Assembly: GCA_963739005.1 (NCBI GenBank)
Contig: CAVTYQ010000002.1
Coordinates: 1,204,092 to 1,268,091, forward strand
Direction of reading: 5' to 3'
From: DASWJZ01 sp963739005
GTDB taxonomy: Bacteria; Pseudomonadota; Alphaproteobacteria; Rhizobiales; Afifellaceae
Length of the DNA: 64,000 nt
This document shows positions 37,445 to 46,865 of the stretch, piece by piece. Both the position numbers and the translations under genes were made by a program. Below the pieces are notes generated by a model. It did no database searches. It saw nothing but the letters and a program-made list of their open reading frames with translations, and had not been told where the DNA came from. Within the stretch, counting starts at the first letter, position 1; the number at the start of each line of letters is the position of its first letter.

Positions 37445-38173
37445 ATGACGCTCCACATTCCGGCCAACGACCTCCCGATCCTGATGGTGACGGGATTGGC
37501 GAAGGAGATGCGCCTTGCGGAGGGGCCGGGGCTGGTCGCGATCGCCTCAGGCGGCGATACGCGCAGGCTGCGAACGCTGCTCGCGGATCGCTCGGTTCCG
37601 GGCTGCCGAGCGGTGCTTTCCTTCGGCATCGCCGGCGGGCTCGATCCAAGCCTGGCTCCCGGGGACGTCGTCGTCGCCACCGGCGTGGTCGCGAAGGGCA
37701 AGCGCTGGGCGGCGCATCCCGCGCTCGCGGATTCGCTTGCCGCCGTGCTCGTCGCCGGCGGGATCAACGTCAGGCGCGCCGACATTGCCGGCGTCGACGC
37801 GCCGCTTCTCGATGCTTCGGCAAAGGCCGACATGCGCTTCGAGACCGGCGCCGCCGCCGTCGACATGGAATCGCACGTAGCGTCAGCCTTCGCGGCGCGA
37901 CACGGCCTGATCTTCGCGGCGCTGAGAATAGTCTGCGACCCGGCGACCCGCACGATGCCGCCCGTGGTCGCAAACGCACTTCGCCCCGACGGCGGAATCG
38001 ACCACTTCGCGATTCTCGTCGATCTCGTTCGCCGCCCGACGCAGCTCGCAAACCTTTCGCGGCTTGCGAGCGAGGCGCGCGCGAGCTTCCGCGCCCTAGG
38101 CCGCTGTCGAGATCTTCTTGGGGTTGGGCGTGGTCTTCCGAATCTCCTCGAGCTTCTCGGCGACGTTGCGTGA
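37445..38173 (+). CDS. hpnG: Hopanoid-associated nucleoside phosphorylase HpnG
   Basis: 242 residues of the MTA/SAH nucleosidase-phosphorylase fold: S-F-G-I-A-G-G-L near residue 60 and A-V-D-M-E-S-H-V-A, the nucleoside-binding Met-Glu. It removes adenine from adenosylhopane to form ribosylhopane (or its phosphate). Its last 78 bases overlap the end of convergent hpnH, so the C-terminal 25 residues share DNA with HpnH coding sequence. Confidence 0.88.
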   Translation: MTLHIPANDLPILMVTGLAKEMRLAEGPGLVAIASGGDTRRLRTLLADRSVPGCRAVLSFGIAGGLDPSLAPGDVVVATGVVAKGKRWAAHPALADSLAAVLVAGGINVRRADIAGVDAPLLDASAKADMRFETGAAAVDMESHVASAFAARHGLIFAALRIVCDPATRTMPPVVANALRPDGGIDHFAILVDLVRRPTQLANLSRLASEARASFRALGRCRDLLGVGRGLPNLLELLGDVA

Positions 38174-39244
38174 GAAGACGTATTCGGCCGATCGCTGATT
38201 TTCGAGCGAGATTTCCGGCGCCATCTCGCCTTCCGTCCTGACGCCGCGAAGCGCGACCCAGGCGGCTTTCCACGGACGCTTGACCGTATCGGTGACCGCG
38301 CTCGCCTCGTAGCCGCAATGCACCATGCAGTCGGCGCACTTCTCGTAGTTTCCGGTGCCGTATTTATCCCAGTCGGTCCCTTCCATCAGCTCCTTGAAGG
38401 TCTTCGTATAGCCTTCGCCGAGGAGGTAGCAGGGCCGCTGCCAGCCGAACACGGTGCGGGTCGGATTGCCCCACGGCGTGCAGTGGTATTCCTGGTTACC
38501 GGCGAGAAAGTCTAGGAACAGGCCGGACTGATTGATCGGCCAAGCTTTGGCGCCCCTGCCGCCACGGAAGATGCCGCGGAAGAGCTCACGCGTCGCGTGC
38601 CGGTTCAGGAAATGCTTCTGATCGGGCGCGCGCTCGTAAGCATAGCCCGGCGACATCGTGATGCCGTCGATACCCATCGCGGTCACCGTGTCGAAGAAAT
38701 CGGAGACGCGCTTCGCCTCGGCGTTGTTGAAGATCGTGCAGTTGATGGTGACGCGGAAACCCTTCTCCTTCGCGAGCCGGATCGCGGCGACCGCCTTGTC
38801 GTAGATTCCGGTGCGACAGACCGAGCGGTCGTGCATCTCCTTGTCGCCATCGAGATGGACCGACCAGGTGAAATACGGACTCGGCTCGTATTCGTGGATC
38901 TTCTTCTCAAGCAGAATGGCGTTGGTGCAGCAGATCACGAAGCGGCCCTGCGCGATCAGGCCCTTCACGATCTCCGGAAGGTCCTTGTGGATCAATGGCT
39001 CGCCGCCGGCGATCGAGACGACCGGCGCACCGCATTCCTCGGCCGCATAGAGCGCGTCCTTCACCGAGATGCGTTTGTTCAGAATTTCTTCGGGATAGTC
39101 GATCTTGCCGCAGCCTGCGCATTCGAGATTGCAGCGGAACAGCGGCTCGAGCATGAGCACGAGCGGATAGCGCTTCCGCCCGGCGAGATGCTGGCGGACG
39201 ATATAGCTGCCGATCTTGGCGACTTGCCTAAAGGGAATGCCCAC
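38096..39244 (-). CDS. hpnH: Adenosyl-hopene transferase HpnH (radical SAM)
   Basis: 382 residues. The radical-SAM cluster motif is C-N-L-E-C-A-G-C (CxxxCxxC) near residue 33; a C-terminal E-K-C-A-D-C-M-V-H-C-G segment resembles a SPASM-like cysteine region. It couples adenosine from SAM to hopene to start bacteriohopanepolyol side chains. Start is GTG at 39244, overlapping the ispH stop by one base (TAGTG). Confidence 0.94.
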   Translation of the reverse strand: MGIPFRQVAKIGSYIVRQHLAGRKRYPLVLMLEPLFRCNLECAGCGKIDYPEEILNKRISVKDALYAAEECGAPVVSIAGGEPLIHKDLPEIVKGLIAQGRFVICCTNAILLEKKIHEYEPSPYFTWSVHLDGDKEMHDRSVCRTGIYDKAVAAIRLAKEKGFRVTINCTIFNNAEAKRVSDFFDTVTAMGIDGITMSPGYAYERAPDQKHFLNRHATRELFRGIFRGGRGAKAWPINQSGLFLDFLAGNQEYHCTPWGNPTRTVFGWQRPCYLLGEGYTKTFKELMEGTDWDKYGTGNYEKCADCMVHCGYEASAVTDTVKRPWKAAWVALRGVRTEGEMAPEISLENQRSAEYVFSRNVAEKLEEIRKTTPNPKKISTAA

Positions 39245-40233
39245 TATCGACCTCTTGCTGCACGATTGGCGCGCGCCGTTACGTTCTCTTCCAGCTCCAG
39301 TGGCAGACGGAACCGGACATTTTCCTCAATTCCGTCGAGCGTGGAAACTTCTACGGGTGCGATCTGACGGAGCGCATCGATAACGTCTTCAACGAGAACT
39401 TCGGGGGCCGAAGCGCCCGCCGTTAGCCCGACAATATTAACACCTTCGAGCCACGCCGGGTCCACCTGGGAACCGTCTGCGACAAGATAGCCCGGCACCC
39501 CGGACTCCTCGGCAATCTCGCGCAACCGGTTGGAATTAGAGCTGTTTCTGGCACCGACCACGAGTATCAGATCGGCCACACGCGCGAGATCGCAGACAGC
39601 GCTCTGGCGATTCTGGGTGGCATAGCAGATGTCGCGCGTTTCCGGCCCGACGACGTCGGTGAAGCGCTTCTTCAGCGCCTCGATCAGGGCGCTGGTGTCG
39701 TCGACGCTGAGCGTCGTTTGCGTGACATAGGCGATCGGCGTGTCTTCGCTGAGCGGCAGGGCCGCGATTTCGGCCTCGTTCTGCACCAGATAGGTCGGGC
39801 CGTCGATCTGGCCGAGCGTGCCTTCGACCTCCGGATGGCCGGCATGGCCGATCAGGATCAGCGTCCGCCCCTTGGCGACGTAGTGCCGGCCCTGATTATG
39901 CACTTTTGAGACGAGCGGGCAGGTTGCGTCGAGCGTCGGCAAGCCGCGATCGCGCGCCTCGTCGATGACGACGCGCGGAACGCCGTGCGCGCTGAAGATG
40001 GTGATCGCGCCGTCCGGAACCTCGCTCAGTTCCTCGACGAAATGTGCGCCCTTGGCGATCAGGTTCTCCACCACGTGTCGGTTGTGCACGATCTCATGGC
40101 GGACATAGATCGGCGGACCGTATTTCTGCAGCGCCAACTCGACAATATCGATCGCGCGCACGACGCCCGCGCAAAAGCCGCGCGGCTGGGCCAGAATCAC
40201 CCGCAAGCGGTCATTCGCCGTGTTCTGCAACAC
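39244..40233 (-). CDS. ispH: 4-hydroxy-3-methylbut-2-enyl diphosphate reductase
   Basis: 329 residues. The three Fe-S cysteines are in R-G-F-C-A-G-V (Cys21), D-A-T-C-P-L-V and C-Y-A-T-Q-N-R-Q. It makes IPP and DMAPP, the last MEP step. The start is GTG at 40233 with AGGGGC upstream. It precedes hpnH on the same strand, so a MEP enzyme is transcribed with a hopanoid tailoring enzyme. Confidence 0.95.
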   Translation of the reverse strand: MLQNTANDRLRVILAQPRGFCAGVVRAIDIVELALQKYGPPIYVRHEIVHNRHVVENLIAKGAHFVEELSEVPDGAITIFSAHGVPRVVIDEARDRGLPTLDATCPLVSKVHNQGRHYVAKGRTLILIGHAGHPEVEGTLGQIDGPTYLVQNEAEIAALPLSEDTPIAYVTQTTLSVDDTSALIEALKKRFTDVVGPETRDICYATQNRQSAVCDLARVADLILVVGARNSSNSNRLREIAEESGVPGYLVADGSQVDPAWLEGVNIVGLTAGASAPEVLVEDVIDALRQIAPVEVSTLDGIEENVRFRLPLELEENVTARANRAARGR

Positions 40234-40448
40234 AGTCGCCCCTACCCGGCACCAGCCTCCTCGTCCGCAAACCTATGCCATGGGGCAGCATCGCCGTCGA
40301 GTCGCCGAAGTAGCTGATCGATAAGAAGTTTCCGAGGGTTGCCGTAATATTACACCCGGCCGGGACTGTCTTTCTAGGGCCGTCAGGGCCGCGGTCTCCG
40401 TCGCGCAAAGCTTTGCAGGAAGCAGCGCTTTTCGCCGCCGGCCTGAGG

Positions 40449-41153
40449 TCAGCCGCCGAGACGCCTGAGGCGGATGATGACGGCGTTCTGGCCGGCGCCG
40501 ATGTGCAGCGCCGCGTCGGCGAAGGTCGGCACCAGCATCTCGCCGGCCTTGCTGCTCAAGGCGTAGGGCTCGCGTGGCATCCCGAACAGCTTGTCGAACT
40601 CGTTGTTTCCGTTGACGTCGTGATAGCCGACGACCGCATAGGTGCCTGGCGGGATGTCGTCGAATTCCGTCTCAACGAAGCCTTTGGCGGCCGGAATCTC
40701 GTGGGAATACGGACATCCCTCGCGGCTTAACCCCTTGTCGCAGACCGCAACTTTGACCGTCCCGCTGTTGGATTCGACGTTCTCGACAATAACGGTGACG
40801 GTACCGGTCGTCGGGGCGGGAGGTGGCGGCGGCGCGGCCGGGGGCGCCTCCTGCGTGGCGGGTGGCAGCTCGGCGACCGCCGCGCCCGGCGCCGCCGGAG
40901 GCGAGTGTGCGGCCGGGGTTCCGGTATCAACCGTCGCGACCGGGCCCTGCCCGGGCTCAGGCAAGACATCCGCCCCCGTGCTTGGGGTCGGCCCGGCGAA
41001 CGGCCTCAGCATGGTCCCGGCGAGCGGAGAGGGCGTGAAAAGATAAGCCGGAGGATCTTCGGGAACGGGTAGGAACTCCACGCCCGACTTGACCTGCGCC
41101 TGCGCAGGCCCGGTGATCGCCAACCCCGCAATGAGAAGCGCCGCGACCTTCAT
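40449..41153 (-). CDS. Exported DUF2141-family protein with proline-rich linker
   Basis: 234 residues from the ATG at 41153: a signal peptide (M-K-V-A-A-L-L-I-A-G-L-A then A-Q-A), a Pro/Ala-rich segment (about 60-115) ending in eight prolines interrupted by alanine, and a C-terminal DUF2141 domain (V-E-S-N-S-G-T-V-K-V-A-V-C, then V-V-G-Y-H-D-V-N-G-N-N-E-F-D). Probably periplasmic. An in-frame ATG at 41213 would precede the signal peptide and is less likely. Its place between hpnA and ispH hints at a link to envelope or hopanoids only by position. Confidence 0.75.
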   Translation of the reverse strand: MKVAALLIAGLAITGPAQAQVKSGVEFLPVPEDPPAYLFTPSPLAGTMLRPFAGPTPSTGADVLPEPGQGPVATVDTGTPAAHSPPAAPGAAVAELPPATQEAPPAAPPPPPAPTTGTVTVIVENVESNSGTVKVAVCDKGLSREGCPYSHEIPAAKGFVETEFDDIPPGTYAVVGYHDVNGNNEFDKLFGMPREPYALSSKAGEMLVPTFADAALHIGAGQNAVIIRLRRLGG

Positions 41154-41231
41154 TCGTCCTGCCTGGCCCGTCGCCCCCGACATTCGGGCATTTCGACCAC
41201 GGTATTTTGTCAAAACGCAGACGATCCCCGC

Positions 41232-42212
41232 CTAGCCGCCGCGCAAGTCGTTCCGCTTGAACGCCTCCACGACTTCCGTCAAGGCCCGATCGAGCGGGCG
41301 CGGCTCGTAGCCAAGCTCCCGCCGCGCCTTCGAGCTGTCGAAAGGCGCGGAGCGCAGCGCGATTTGCACGCCCTCGCGCGTGGCGATGGGCGGCGTGTTG
41401 GTGAAGTCCGCGACCAGGCTGGCGATGAACCCGGTCGTGAGCGCAAAGGCCGCAGGGACGGTATGCCGCGGCATCCTCCGCCCGGATATCTGCTCAAGCT
41501 CCGGCAGGAGATCGCGCAGCGACCAGTTTTCCCCGCCGAGGATGTAGCGCTCGCCGGCGCGCCCCCGCTCGGCCGCCAGGATGATCCCGTTCGCGATGTC
41601 GCCGACGTCGGCAAGATTGAGAATGCAGTCCATGTAGAACGGCGAGCGTCCGGAGAGGAAGAGCGAGATCATGGCCGTCGGCGGGGTCATGTTCGGATCG
41701 CCCTCGCCGACCGGTACGGTCGGATTGACGACGACGACATCCATCCCCCGTTGCGCTGCCGCAAGCGCCGCCCGTTCGCCGAGATATTTCGAGCGCGTAT
41801 AGGGCCCCGGCATCTCTTCGAGCTGCGGCGGCGACGACTCGTCGACCGCCGCGCCGTTCCGCCGCTTCGGCAGAAGGATCGATTCCGTCGAACAATGCAC
41901 CACGCGAGGGGTGCGCCGCGCGGCGGCGGCTGCCAGCACGGCCTCCGTGCCGCGCCGGTTGACGCGGTCGAAGTCGTCTCTGTCGCGCCGCCAAAGATGC
42001 GCGATCCCGGCAAGGTGATAGAGGCAGTCGACGTCATCGAGCGCGTCTTCGACCGTCGTTCGATCATCGACCGAGCCGCGGATGTATTCCGCGCCCGGCG
42101 TCACACCTTCAATCAGGTCGAGAACGCGCACCGTGTCGCCGCGCCGCGTCAGCGCCTCGACAAGGCGCTTGCCGATGAAGCCGCAGCCGCCGGTGACGAG
42201 AACGCTCGCCAT
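41232..42212 (-). CDS. hpnA: Hopanoid-associated sugar epimerase HpnA
   Basis: 326 residues, extended short-chain dehydrogenase fold: V-T-G-G-C-G-F-I-G-K-R-L at the N-terminus binds NAD(P). The active-site region has P-Y-T-R-S-K-Y-L-G-E (Tyr and Lys). HpnA belongs to hopanoid loci; its nucleotide-sugar substrate is not defined. Its ATG follows the hpnN stop with no gap. Confidence 0.9.
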   Translation of the reverse strand: MASVLVTGGCGFIGKRLVEALTRRGDTVRVLDLIEGVTPGAEYIRGSVDDRTTVEDALDDVDCLYHLAGIAHLWRRDRDDFDRVNRRGTEAVLAAAAARRTPRVVHCSTESILLPKRRNGAAVDESSPPQLEEMPGPYTRSKYLGERAALAAAQRGMDVVVVNPTVPVGEGDPNMTPPTAMISLFLSGRSPFYMDCILNLADVGDIANGIILAAERGRAGERYILGGENWSLRDLLPELEQISGRRMPRHTVPAAFALTTGFIASLVADFTNTPPIATREGVQIALRSAPFDSSKARRELGYEPRPLDRALTEVVEAFKRNDLRGG

Positions 42213-44873
42213 TCAGCCCTCGGCGATTTTCGCTTGGGCTGGCCGGGCACCGATCCCGATCGCGATCATGAAGGCAGGCAGCACGATCAACGAAACGATC
42301 AGCACGAACGAGATGGCAAGGCCGAGAAGAACCCCCATGCTGAACAGGCCCTCGTGTTTGGCGAGCGATAGGGTGGCGAAGGCGGCAACGGTGTTGAGCT
42401 GCGTGATGAGAACGGCGAGCGGCGTCGACGTGTCGAGGACTTCACCCTCGCCGTCGTTCCGATCCGCCTCATCACCGACCTCGCGCGCGCGGCCCACCAT
42501 ATGGATGCTGCTCGCGACGCCGAGCCCGATCAAGAGCGGGATGACGATGACATTGGCGAAATTGAATGGAAGATTAAGGACGGCCGATCCGGCAACGATC
42601 CAGAGAGAGGCCACGGCGAGCGGCAAAAGCACGAGGAGGACATCGGAGAGCCGGCGTCTCAGCGCGGCGACCACGACGACGATGGCGATCACGGTATAGG
42701 CGATCGCCTCGGCGAAAGAGAGGAGGATGGCCTGCCCGGCGCCGGTCACACTGGCCGGCGCTCCCGCCGCCTCCGGCGCGACGCTTTGCACCTCCTGGGA
42801 GAACTGCTTCATCGCCGCCGCCGTCGCGAGATCGTGCTTCGGCGCGACGCGCAGGCGGAACTGGCCGTCCGCCGAAACCCAGTCGCTCCGCATGTCGGCC
42901 GGGATGTCATCCATGACGACCGGGCGCTCGACGTTGAGCGTCTGCCTGAGGTCCGCGACGATCGGCGGCATCTCGCGGGTGAGCGCATCGCCGAGCTTCC
43001 TGAGCTCGTCCGCGTCGGCGCCGCGCGCCGCAGTGAAAGCGGAAAGCGCGGCGGCAAGCTCGCGCCCCGCCGCTGGTATCGAGGGATCGACGGGGTTGTC
43101 CGCCGGCGTCGCGGCGATCCGATCGGCACTTGCCTTGATCTTCGCGAAGGCGTCCGCGAGCTCCGCGTCCGTCGGCGCCGGCTGCGGCGGCGTTGCCGCG
43201 AAGAAGCTCTCGCCGAGGCGTTCGCGCACGGCGGCGAGCGCCGCGAGTTTGGCGTCCTGATCGCGCGGTACAAAATTTCCGATCCAGCGGACGTTCGCCA
43301 CGTCGGGCAGCGCCGAAAGCCGCGCCGAAAGATCGCCGGCGGCCTCGATATTCGGCGCCAGCACGTTGAGCGCATAGGGCGAGGTCTCCGGATCCGTGGC
43401 GAGGTCGCGATAGGTGCGCACCGCCTCGGTGTTCTGGTTCTGCAGGTTCAGCGGGTTCGTATCGATCTCGGCCCGCGTCGCCATGAACGCCGCCGCGACA
43501 GTGACGATGGCCGCGACGACAAGGATCAGGCGGTAGTGCCGGTTGACGAGCCGCGTGATGCCGATGCGCTGAACGGCGCGCGCCGACGGTTGCGCCCTGA
43601 GCACCGAAAGAAGCGCTGGCAGCACGGTGAAGGTGATAACCAGGGCAACAAGCATGCCGAAGGCGGAAATGATCCCGAATTCGGCAAGCCCGACATAGGG
43701 CGTCGGCACGAACGACAGGAACGCCAGCGCGGCGCACAAGGCGCTGAGGCTGATGCTCGGCCCCTCGCCCGCGACCGCGGTCTTGAGCGCGCCCGCAAAC
43801 GGCGTTCCTTTTCGCGCCGCCTCGAGATGGCGCAGGCTGAGATGCGTGCCGAAGTCGATGCCGAGACCGAAGAACAGCACCATGAACGCGACCGAGATCA
43901 GGTTCAGGCGGCCAACGGAGACGGATGCGAGTCCGGCCGTCCATATGGCGCCAACGAGAAGCGCGATCAGCAATGCGGCGATCGTGCGTCCCGATCGTAT
44001 GCCGATGGTGAGGATCGCGGCGACGAGGATCAGCGACAGGCCGCTCGCGTAGAGCGCACTCGAGAAAGCGTCGTTCAACTCCTGCTGACGAAGCACCGGT
44101 TCGCCGGTGACCCGGAAGCGCACATCGGGATAGGCGGTTTGCGCTTCCCCGATCGCCGCGTGGAGGGCGTCGATTGCGGGTCCAGCGCGGTTGATCGACC
44201 TGTCGTTCAGAACCGGGTTCAGCTGGATGATCTCGCGCGTCCCGCCGCGATCCGGACCGGCGCGAAAGAGCTGGCTCCACTGCATCTCGGCCGGCTTGCC
44301 TTCGGCCTGGTCGCGGACGGTCGTAGCAACCTCGGTGAGGAGGTGCGCGAGCGACGGCGGCGCGGCACTCTCGGCAACGCCGTCCGCCGCGAGCCCGAGC
44401 AGTTTCGCCATCCCGCGCAGGCTCGGGTCCTTGGCGAGGTCGATCATGATGCGGCGCGCCGGACCGATCTGCTCCCCGATGGCGCGGATCTGATCCGGTT
44501 CGAGGAACATCAAGCCGTAGTGCTCGAAATAGGGCGAGGCGGAAGCCAGCTCGACCAACTCGATGAGGTCGGTGCGCTGCTTAAGCCGCTCCACGAGGTC
44601 GCGAGCCGCCTTCTGCGCCTCCGCCGACGTCCCCGCGTCGATGACCACGACCGCGACGTCATCCTGCGGAAAGGCACCGCGGTAGGCTTCGTCAGCCTTC
44701 CTGAACGGCAGCTCCGCGGAAAGGATTTCGCGCGTACTGGTGTTGATCGTGAGCCGCATGGCGGCGAAGCCGGCAAGCACGGTCAGAACGAGCGCGACGG
44801 CGAGCACCGCCCAGGGCCAGCGCGTCGCCATCGTCACGCACGCCCGGGTGATGAAGTCGCCTATTCTTGACAT
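42213..44873 (-). CDS. hpnN: Hopanoid transporter HpnN (RND/MMPL family)
   Basis: 886 residues from the ATG at 44873 (M-S-R-I-G-D-F). Two repeats of one membrane helix, a large periplasmic domain, then five or six helices; G-L-G-I-D-F-G-T-H-L-S-L-R and G-L-G-V-A-S-S-I-H-M-V-G mark the paired RND cores. It moves hopanoids toward the outer membrane. Divergent from ispA. Confidence 0.93.
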   Translation of the reverse strand: MSRIGDFITRACVTMATRWPWAVLAVALVLTVLAGFAAMRLTINTSTREILSAELPFRKADEAYRGAFPQDDVAVVVIDAGTSAEAQKAARDLVERLKQRTDLIELVELASASPYFEHYGLMFLEPDQIRAIGEQIGPARRIMIDLAKDPSLRGMAKLLGLAADGVAESAAPPSLAHLLTEVATTVRDQAEGKPAEMQWSQLFRAGPDRGGTREIIQLNPVLNDRSINRAGPAIDALHAAIGEAQTAYPDVRFRVTGEPVLRQQELNDAFSSALYASGLSLILVAAILTIGIRSGRTIAALLIALLVGAIWTAGLASVSVGRLNLISVAFMVLFFGLGIDFGTHLSLRHLEAARKGTPFAGALKTAVAGEGPSISLSALCAALAFLSFVPTPYVGLAEFGIISAFGMLVALVITFTVLPALLSVLRAQPSARAVQRIGITRLVNRHYRLILVVAAIVTVAAAFMATRAEIDTNPLNLQNQNTEAVRTYRDLATDPETSPYALNVLAPNIEAAGDLSARLSALPDVANVRWIGNFVPRDQDAKLAALAAVRERLGESFFAATPPQPAPTDAELADAFAKIKASADRIAATPADNPVDPSIPAAGRELAAALSAFTAARGADADELRKLGDALTREMPPIVADLRQTLNVERPVVMDDIPADMRSDWVSADGQFRLRVAPKHDLATAAAMKQFSQEVQSVAPEAAGAPASVTGAGQAILLSFAEAIAYTVIAIVVVVAALRRRLSDVLLVLLPLAVASLWIVAGSAVLNLPFNFANVIVIPLLIGLGVASSIHMVGRAREVGDEADRNDGEGEVLDTSTPLAVLITQLNTVAAFATLSLAKHEGLFSMGVLLGLAISFVLIVSLIVLPAFMIAIGIGARPAQAKIAEG

Positions 44874-45033
44874 TCGGGGATTTGCTCCGACCTGATCGGC
44901 TATCTTAGCGTGGGCCCGGAACTGCAAAGAGGGCCATCGGACGGCCGAAATCGGCAGCAGCACGCTGTTAAAGCCAGGTTACAGGTTGCCGCAAGCCATT
45001 TTGGGCGGGCATTGTTTGTTTCGGGGGCATGAC

Positions 45034-45966
45034 TTGAACGACGCAGTATTCGAGACCCGCCTGGCTTCCGCCGGAAGCACCGTTGAGGAAACGCTCGCAG
45101 AACTTCTCGCCGAGCGGCCCGGCCCGGGCGAAATCGCGCGGCCGGAGCGCCTGATCGCGGCGATGCGCTACTCAACGCTTGCAGGTGGCAAGCGGCTGAG
45201 GCCGTTCCTTGCGGTTGAGGCGGCGCGGCTTTTCGGGATCGAAGGGCCGGGCGTGTTGCGCACCGCCGCTTCGGTCGAGCTGATCCACTGTTACAGCCTG
45301 GTGCACGACGATCTGCCGGCGATGGACGATGACGATCTCCGCCGCGGCCGGCCGACGACCCACCGGGCCTATGACGACGCGACGGCGATCCTTGTCGGCG
45401 ATTCGCTTCTGACGCTTGCCTTCGACGTGCTCGCCGACGAGCGGACCGACCCCGATCCTTCCGTCCGCGTCGCGCTCGTTTCGACGCTTGCGCGCGCCTC
45501 CGGCATCGGCGGCATGGCCGGCGGACAGATGCTCGACCTTGAGGCCGAGGGCCGCTTCGCGGCGGACGGCACTCCCCTCGCCCTCGGGGAAACCGACATC
45601 CTTCGCCTGCAGGCGATGAAGACCGGCGCGCTCCTCACCGCATCCGCCGAGATGGGCGCCATCATAGGTCGCGCCGACGGACAAGGCCGCGATGCGCTTC
45701 GCACCTATGGGCACCTGCTCGGCCAGGCGTTCCAGATTGCCGACGACCTTCTCGACGTCGAATCCGACGCCGCGACGCTCGGCAAGGCGACGGGCAAGGA
45801 TTCGGGGAAGGGCAAGGCGACGCTCGTCGGGCTCTGGGGGATCGACGCCGCGCGCAAGCGCCTCGCCGGGCTCGTGACGGAAGCGGAGAAGGCGCTCGCC
45901 GGCTTCGACGCGCGCGCCAACGTTCTTCGCCGCGCGGCGCACTTCGTCGCCGAGCGGAAGAACTGA
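45034..45966 (+). CDS. ispA: Polyprenyl (farnesyl) diphosphate synthase
   Basis: About 310 residues. The first Asp-rich motif is H-D-D-L-P-A-M-D-D-D-D and the second D-D-L-L-D-V-E-S-D; G-G-K-R-L-R-P binds the substrate diphosphate. The short spacing before the first motif and overall size suit farnesyl or geranylgeranyl diphosphate synthase. No ATG is available; TTG at 45034 with GGGGG upstream is the best start, an earlier TTG at 44986 being possible. Confidence 0.9.
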   Translation: MNDAVFETRLASAGSTVEETLAELLAERPGPGEIARPERLIAAMRYSTLAGGKRLRPFLAVEAARLFGIEGPGVLRTAASVELIHCYSLVHDDLPAMDDDDLRRGRPTTHRAYDDATAILVGDSLLTLAFDVLADERTDPDPSVRVALVSTLARASGIGGMAGGQMLDLEAEGRFAADGTPLALGETDILRLQAMKTGALLTASAEMGAIIGRADGQGRDALRTYGHLLGQAFQIADDLLDVESDAATLGKATGKDSGKGKATLVGLWGIDAARKRLAGLVTEAEKALAGFDARANVLRRAAHFVAERKN

Positions 45967-45977
45967 AGCTCTCGCGC

Positions 45978-46859
45978 ATGGCGACTTCCGGACTGCACGG
46001 CGTCATCGCAGCGGCGGCGACTCCGATCACCGACGAACTTGAGCCGGACCTCAAGCGCTTCGTCGCGCTCTGCCGCGCGCTTCTCGATCAAGGCTGCGAC
46101 GGCTTGAATGTCTGCGGAACGACCGGCGAGGCGACTTCGTTTTCTGTCGCACAGCGCATGGTCGTCATGGGCGCTGCCGCTTCGGCGCTACCGCTGTCGC
46201 AGATGATGGTGGGCACCGGCGCGGCTGCGCTCGCCGACGTGGTTGCGCTCACAAAGCACGCCGCCGAGCTTGGTTTCGCCGGCGCGCTGATCATCCCGCC
46301 TTTCTACTACAAGGGCGTCGATGACGACGGGATGCTGCGGCTCTTCGACAAGATCGCCGGCGCAACCGCCGAAAAGCCGATCGACCTCTACCTCTATAAT
46401 TTCCCGGCGCTTTCCGGCGTCGCCTACACGCCGCATCTCGTCGCTCGGCTCCACGCGGAACTCGGCAGCCGCGTCGCCGGCCTCAAGGATTCCTCCGGCG
46501 ACCTCGACTATGCGAGGGGGATCGCCACCGCGCTTCCGGCGCTTCGCGTCTTCCCGAGCAACGAGACGGTGCTCCTGCGGGCGCGCGCCGGAGAATTCGC
46601 CGGCTGCATCTCGGCGAGCGTCAACGTCAACGCGGAATTCTGCGCGCGCGCCTACCGCGGCGGCGACGAGTCGGCGCTTGCGACCGCGACAAAGATACGC
46701 GCGCTCGTCTCGCGCAAGCCGCTGATCGCAAGCGTGAAAGAGGTGCTCGCCTATCGGATGGACGATCCCGCGTTCGGGGCGATGATGCCGCCACTCACAC
46801 CTCTTGCCGAAGAGGACAGGCGGCAACTGATTGCGGACGTGGCGCCGCTGCTCGCTTGA
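45978..46859 (+). CDS. DapA-family lyase/synthase of unknown substrate
   Basis: 293 residues, TIM-barrel. G-T-T-G-E-A-T-S near residue 47 binds the keto-acid carboxylate; the Tyr is in Y-L-Y-N-F-P-A and the Schiff-base lysine in G-L-K-D-S-S-G. Sequence does not decide between dihydrodipicolinate synthase, keto-deoxy-sugar aldolases and related enzymes. It follows ispA by 11 bp, which is not a known functional pairing. Confidence 0.8.
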   Translation: MATSGLHGVIAAAATPITDELEPDLKRFVALCRALLDQGCDGLNVCGTTGEATSFSVAQRMVVMGAAASALPLSQMMVGTGAAALADVVALTKHAAELGFAGALIIPPFYYKGVDDDGMLRLFDKIAGATAEKPIDLYLYNFPALSGVAYTPHLVARLHAELGSRVAGLKDSSGDLDYARGIATALPALRVFPSNETVLLRARAGEFAGCISASVNVNAEFCARAYRGGDESALATATKIRALVSRKPLIASVKEVLAYRMDDPAFGAMMPPLTPLAEEDRRQLIADVAPLLA

Positions 46860-46865
46860 GGCGGC

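Noticed and set aside
42501..44870. 789-codon open frame antisense to hpnN
   Set aside because: Arg/Asp/Gly-rich antisense shadow of a clear RND transporter gene.
45978..46859. Confident assignment as dapA
   Set aside because: Catalytic residues fit the whole DapA/NAL superfamily; context with ispA gives no lysine-pathway support.
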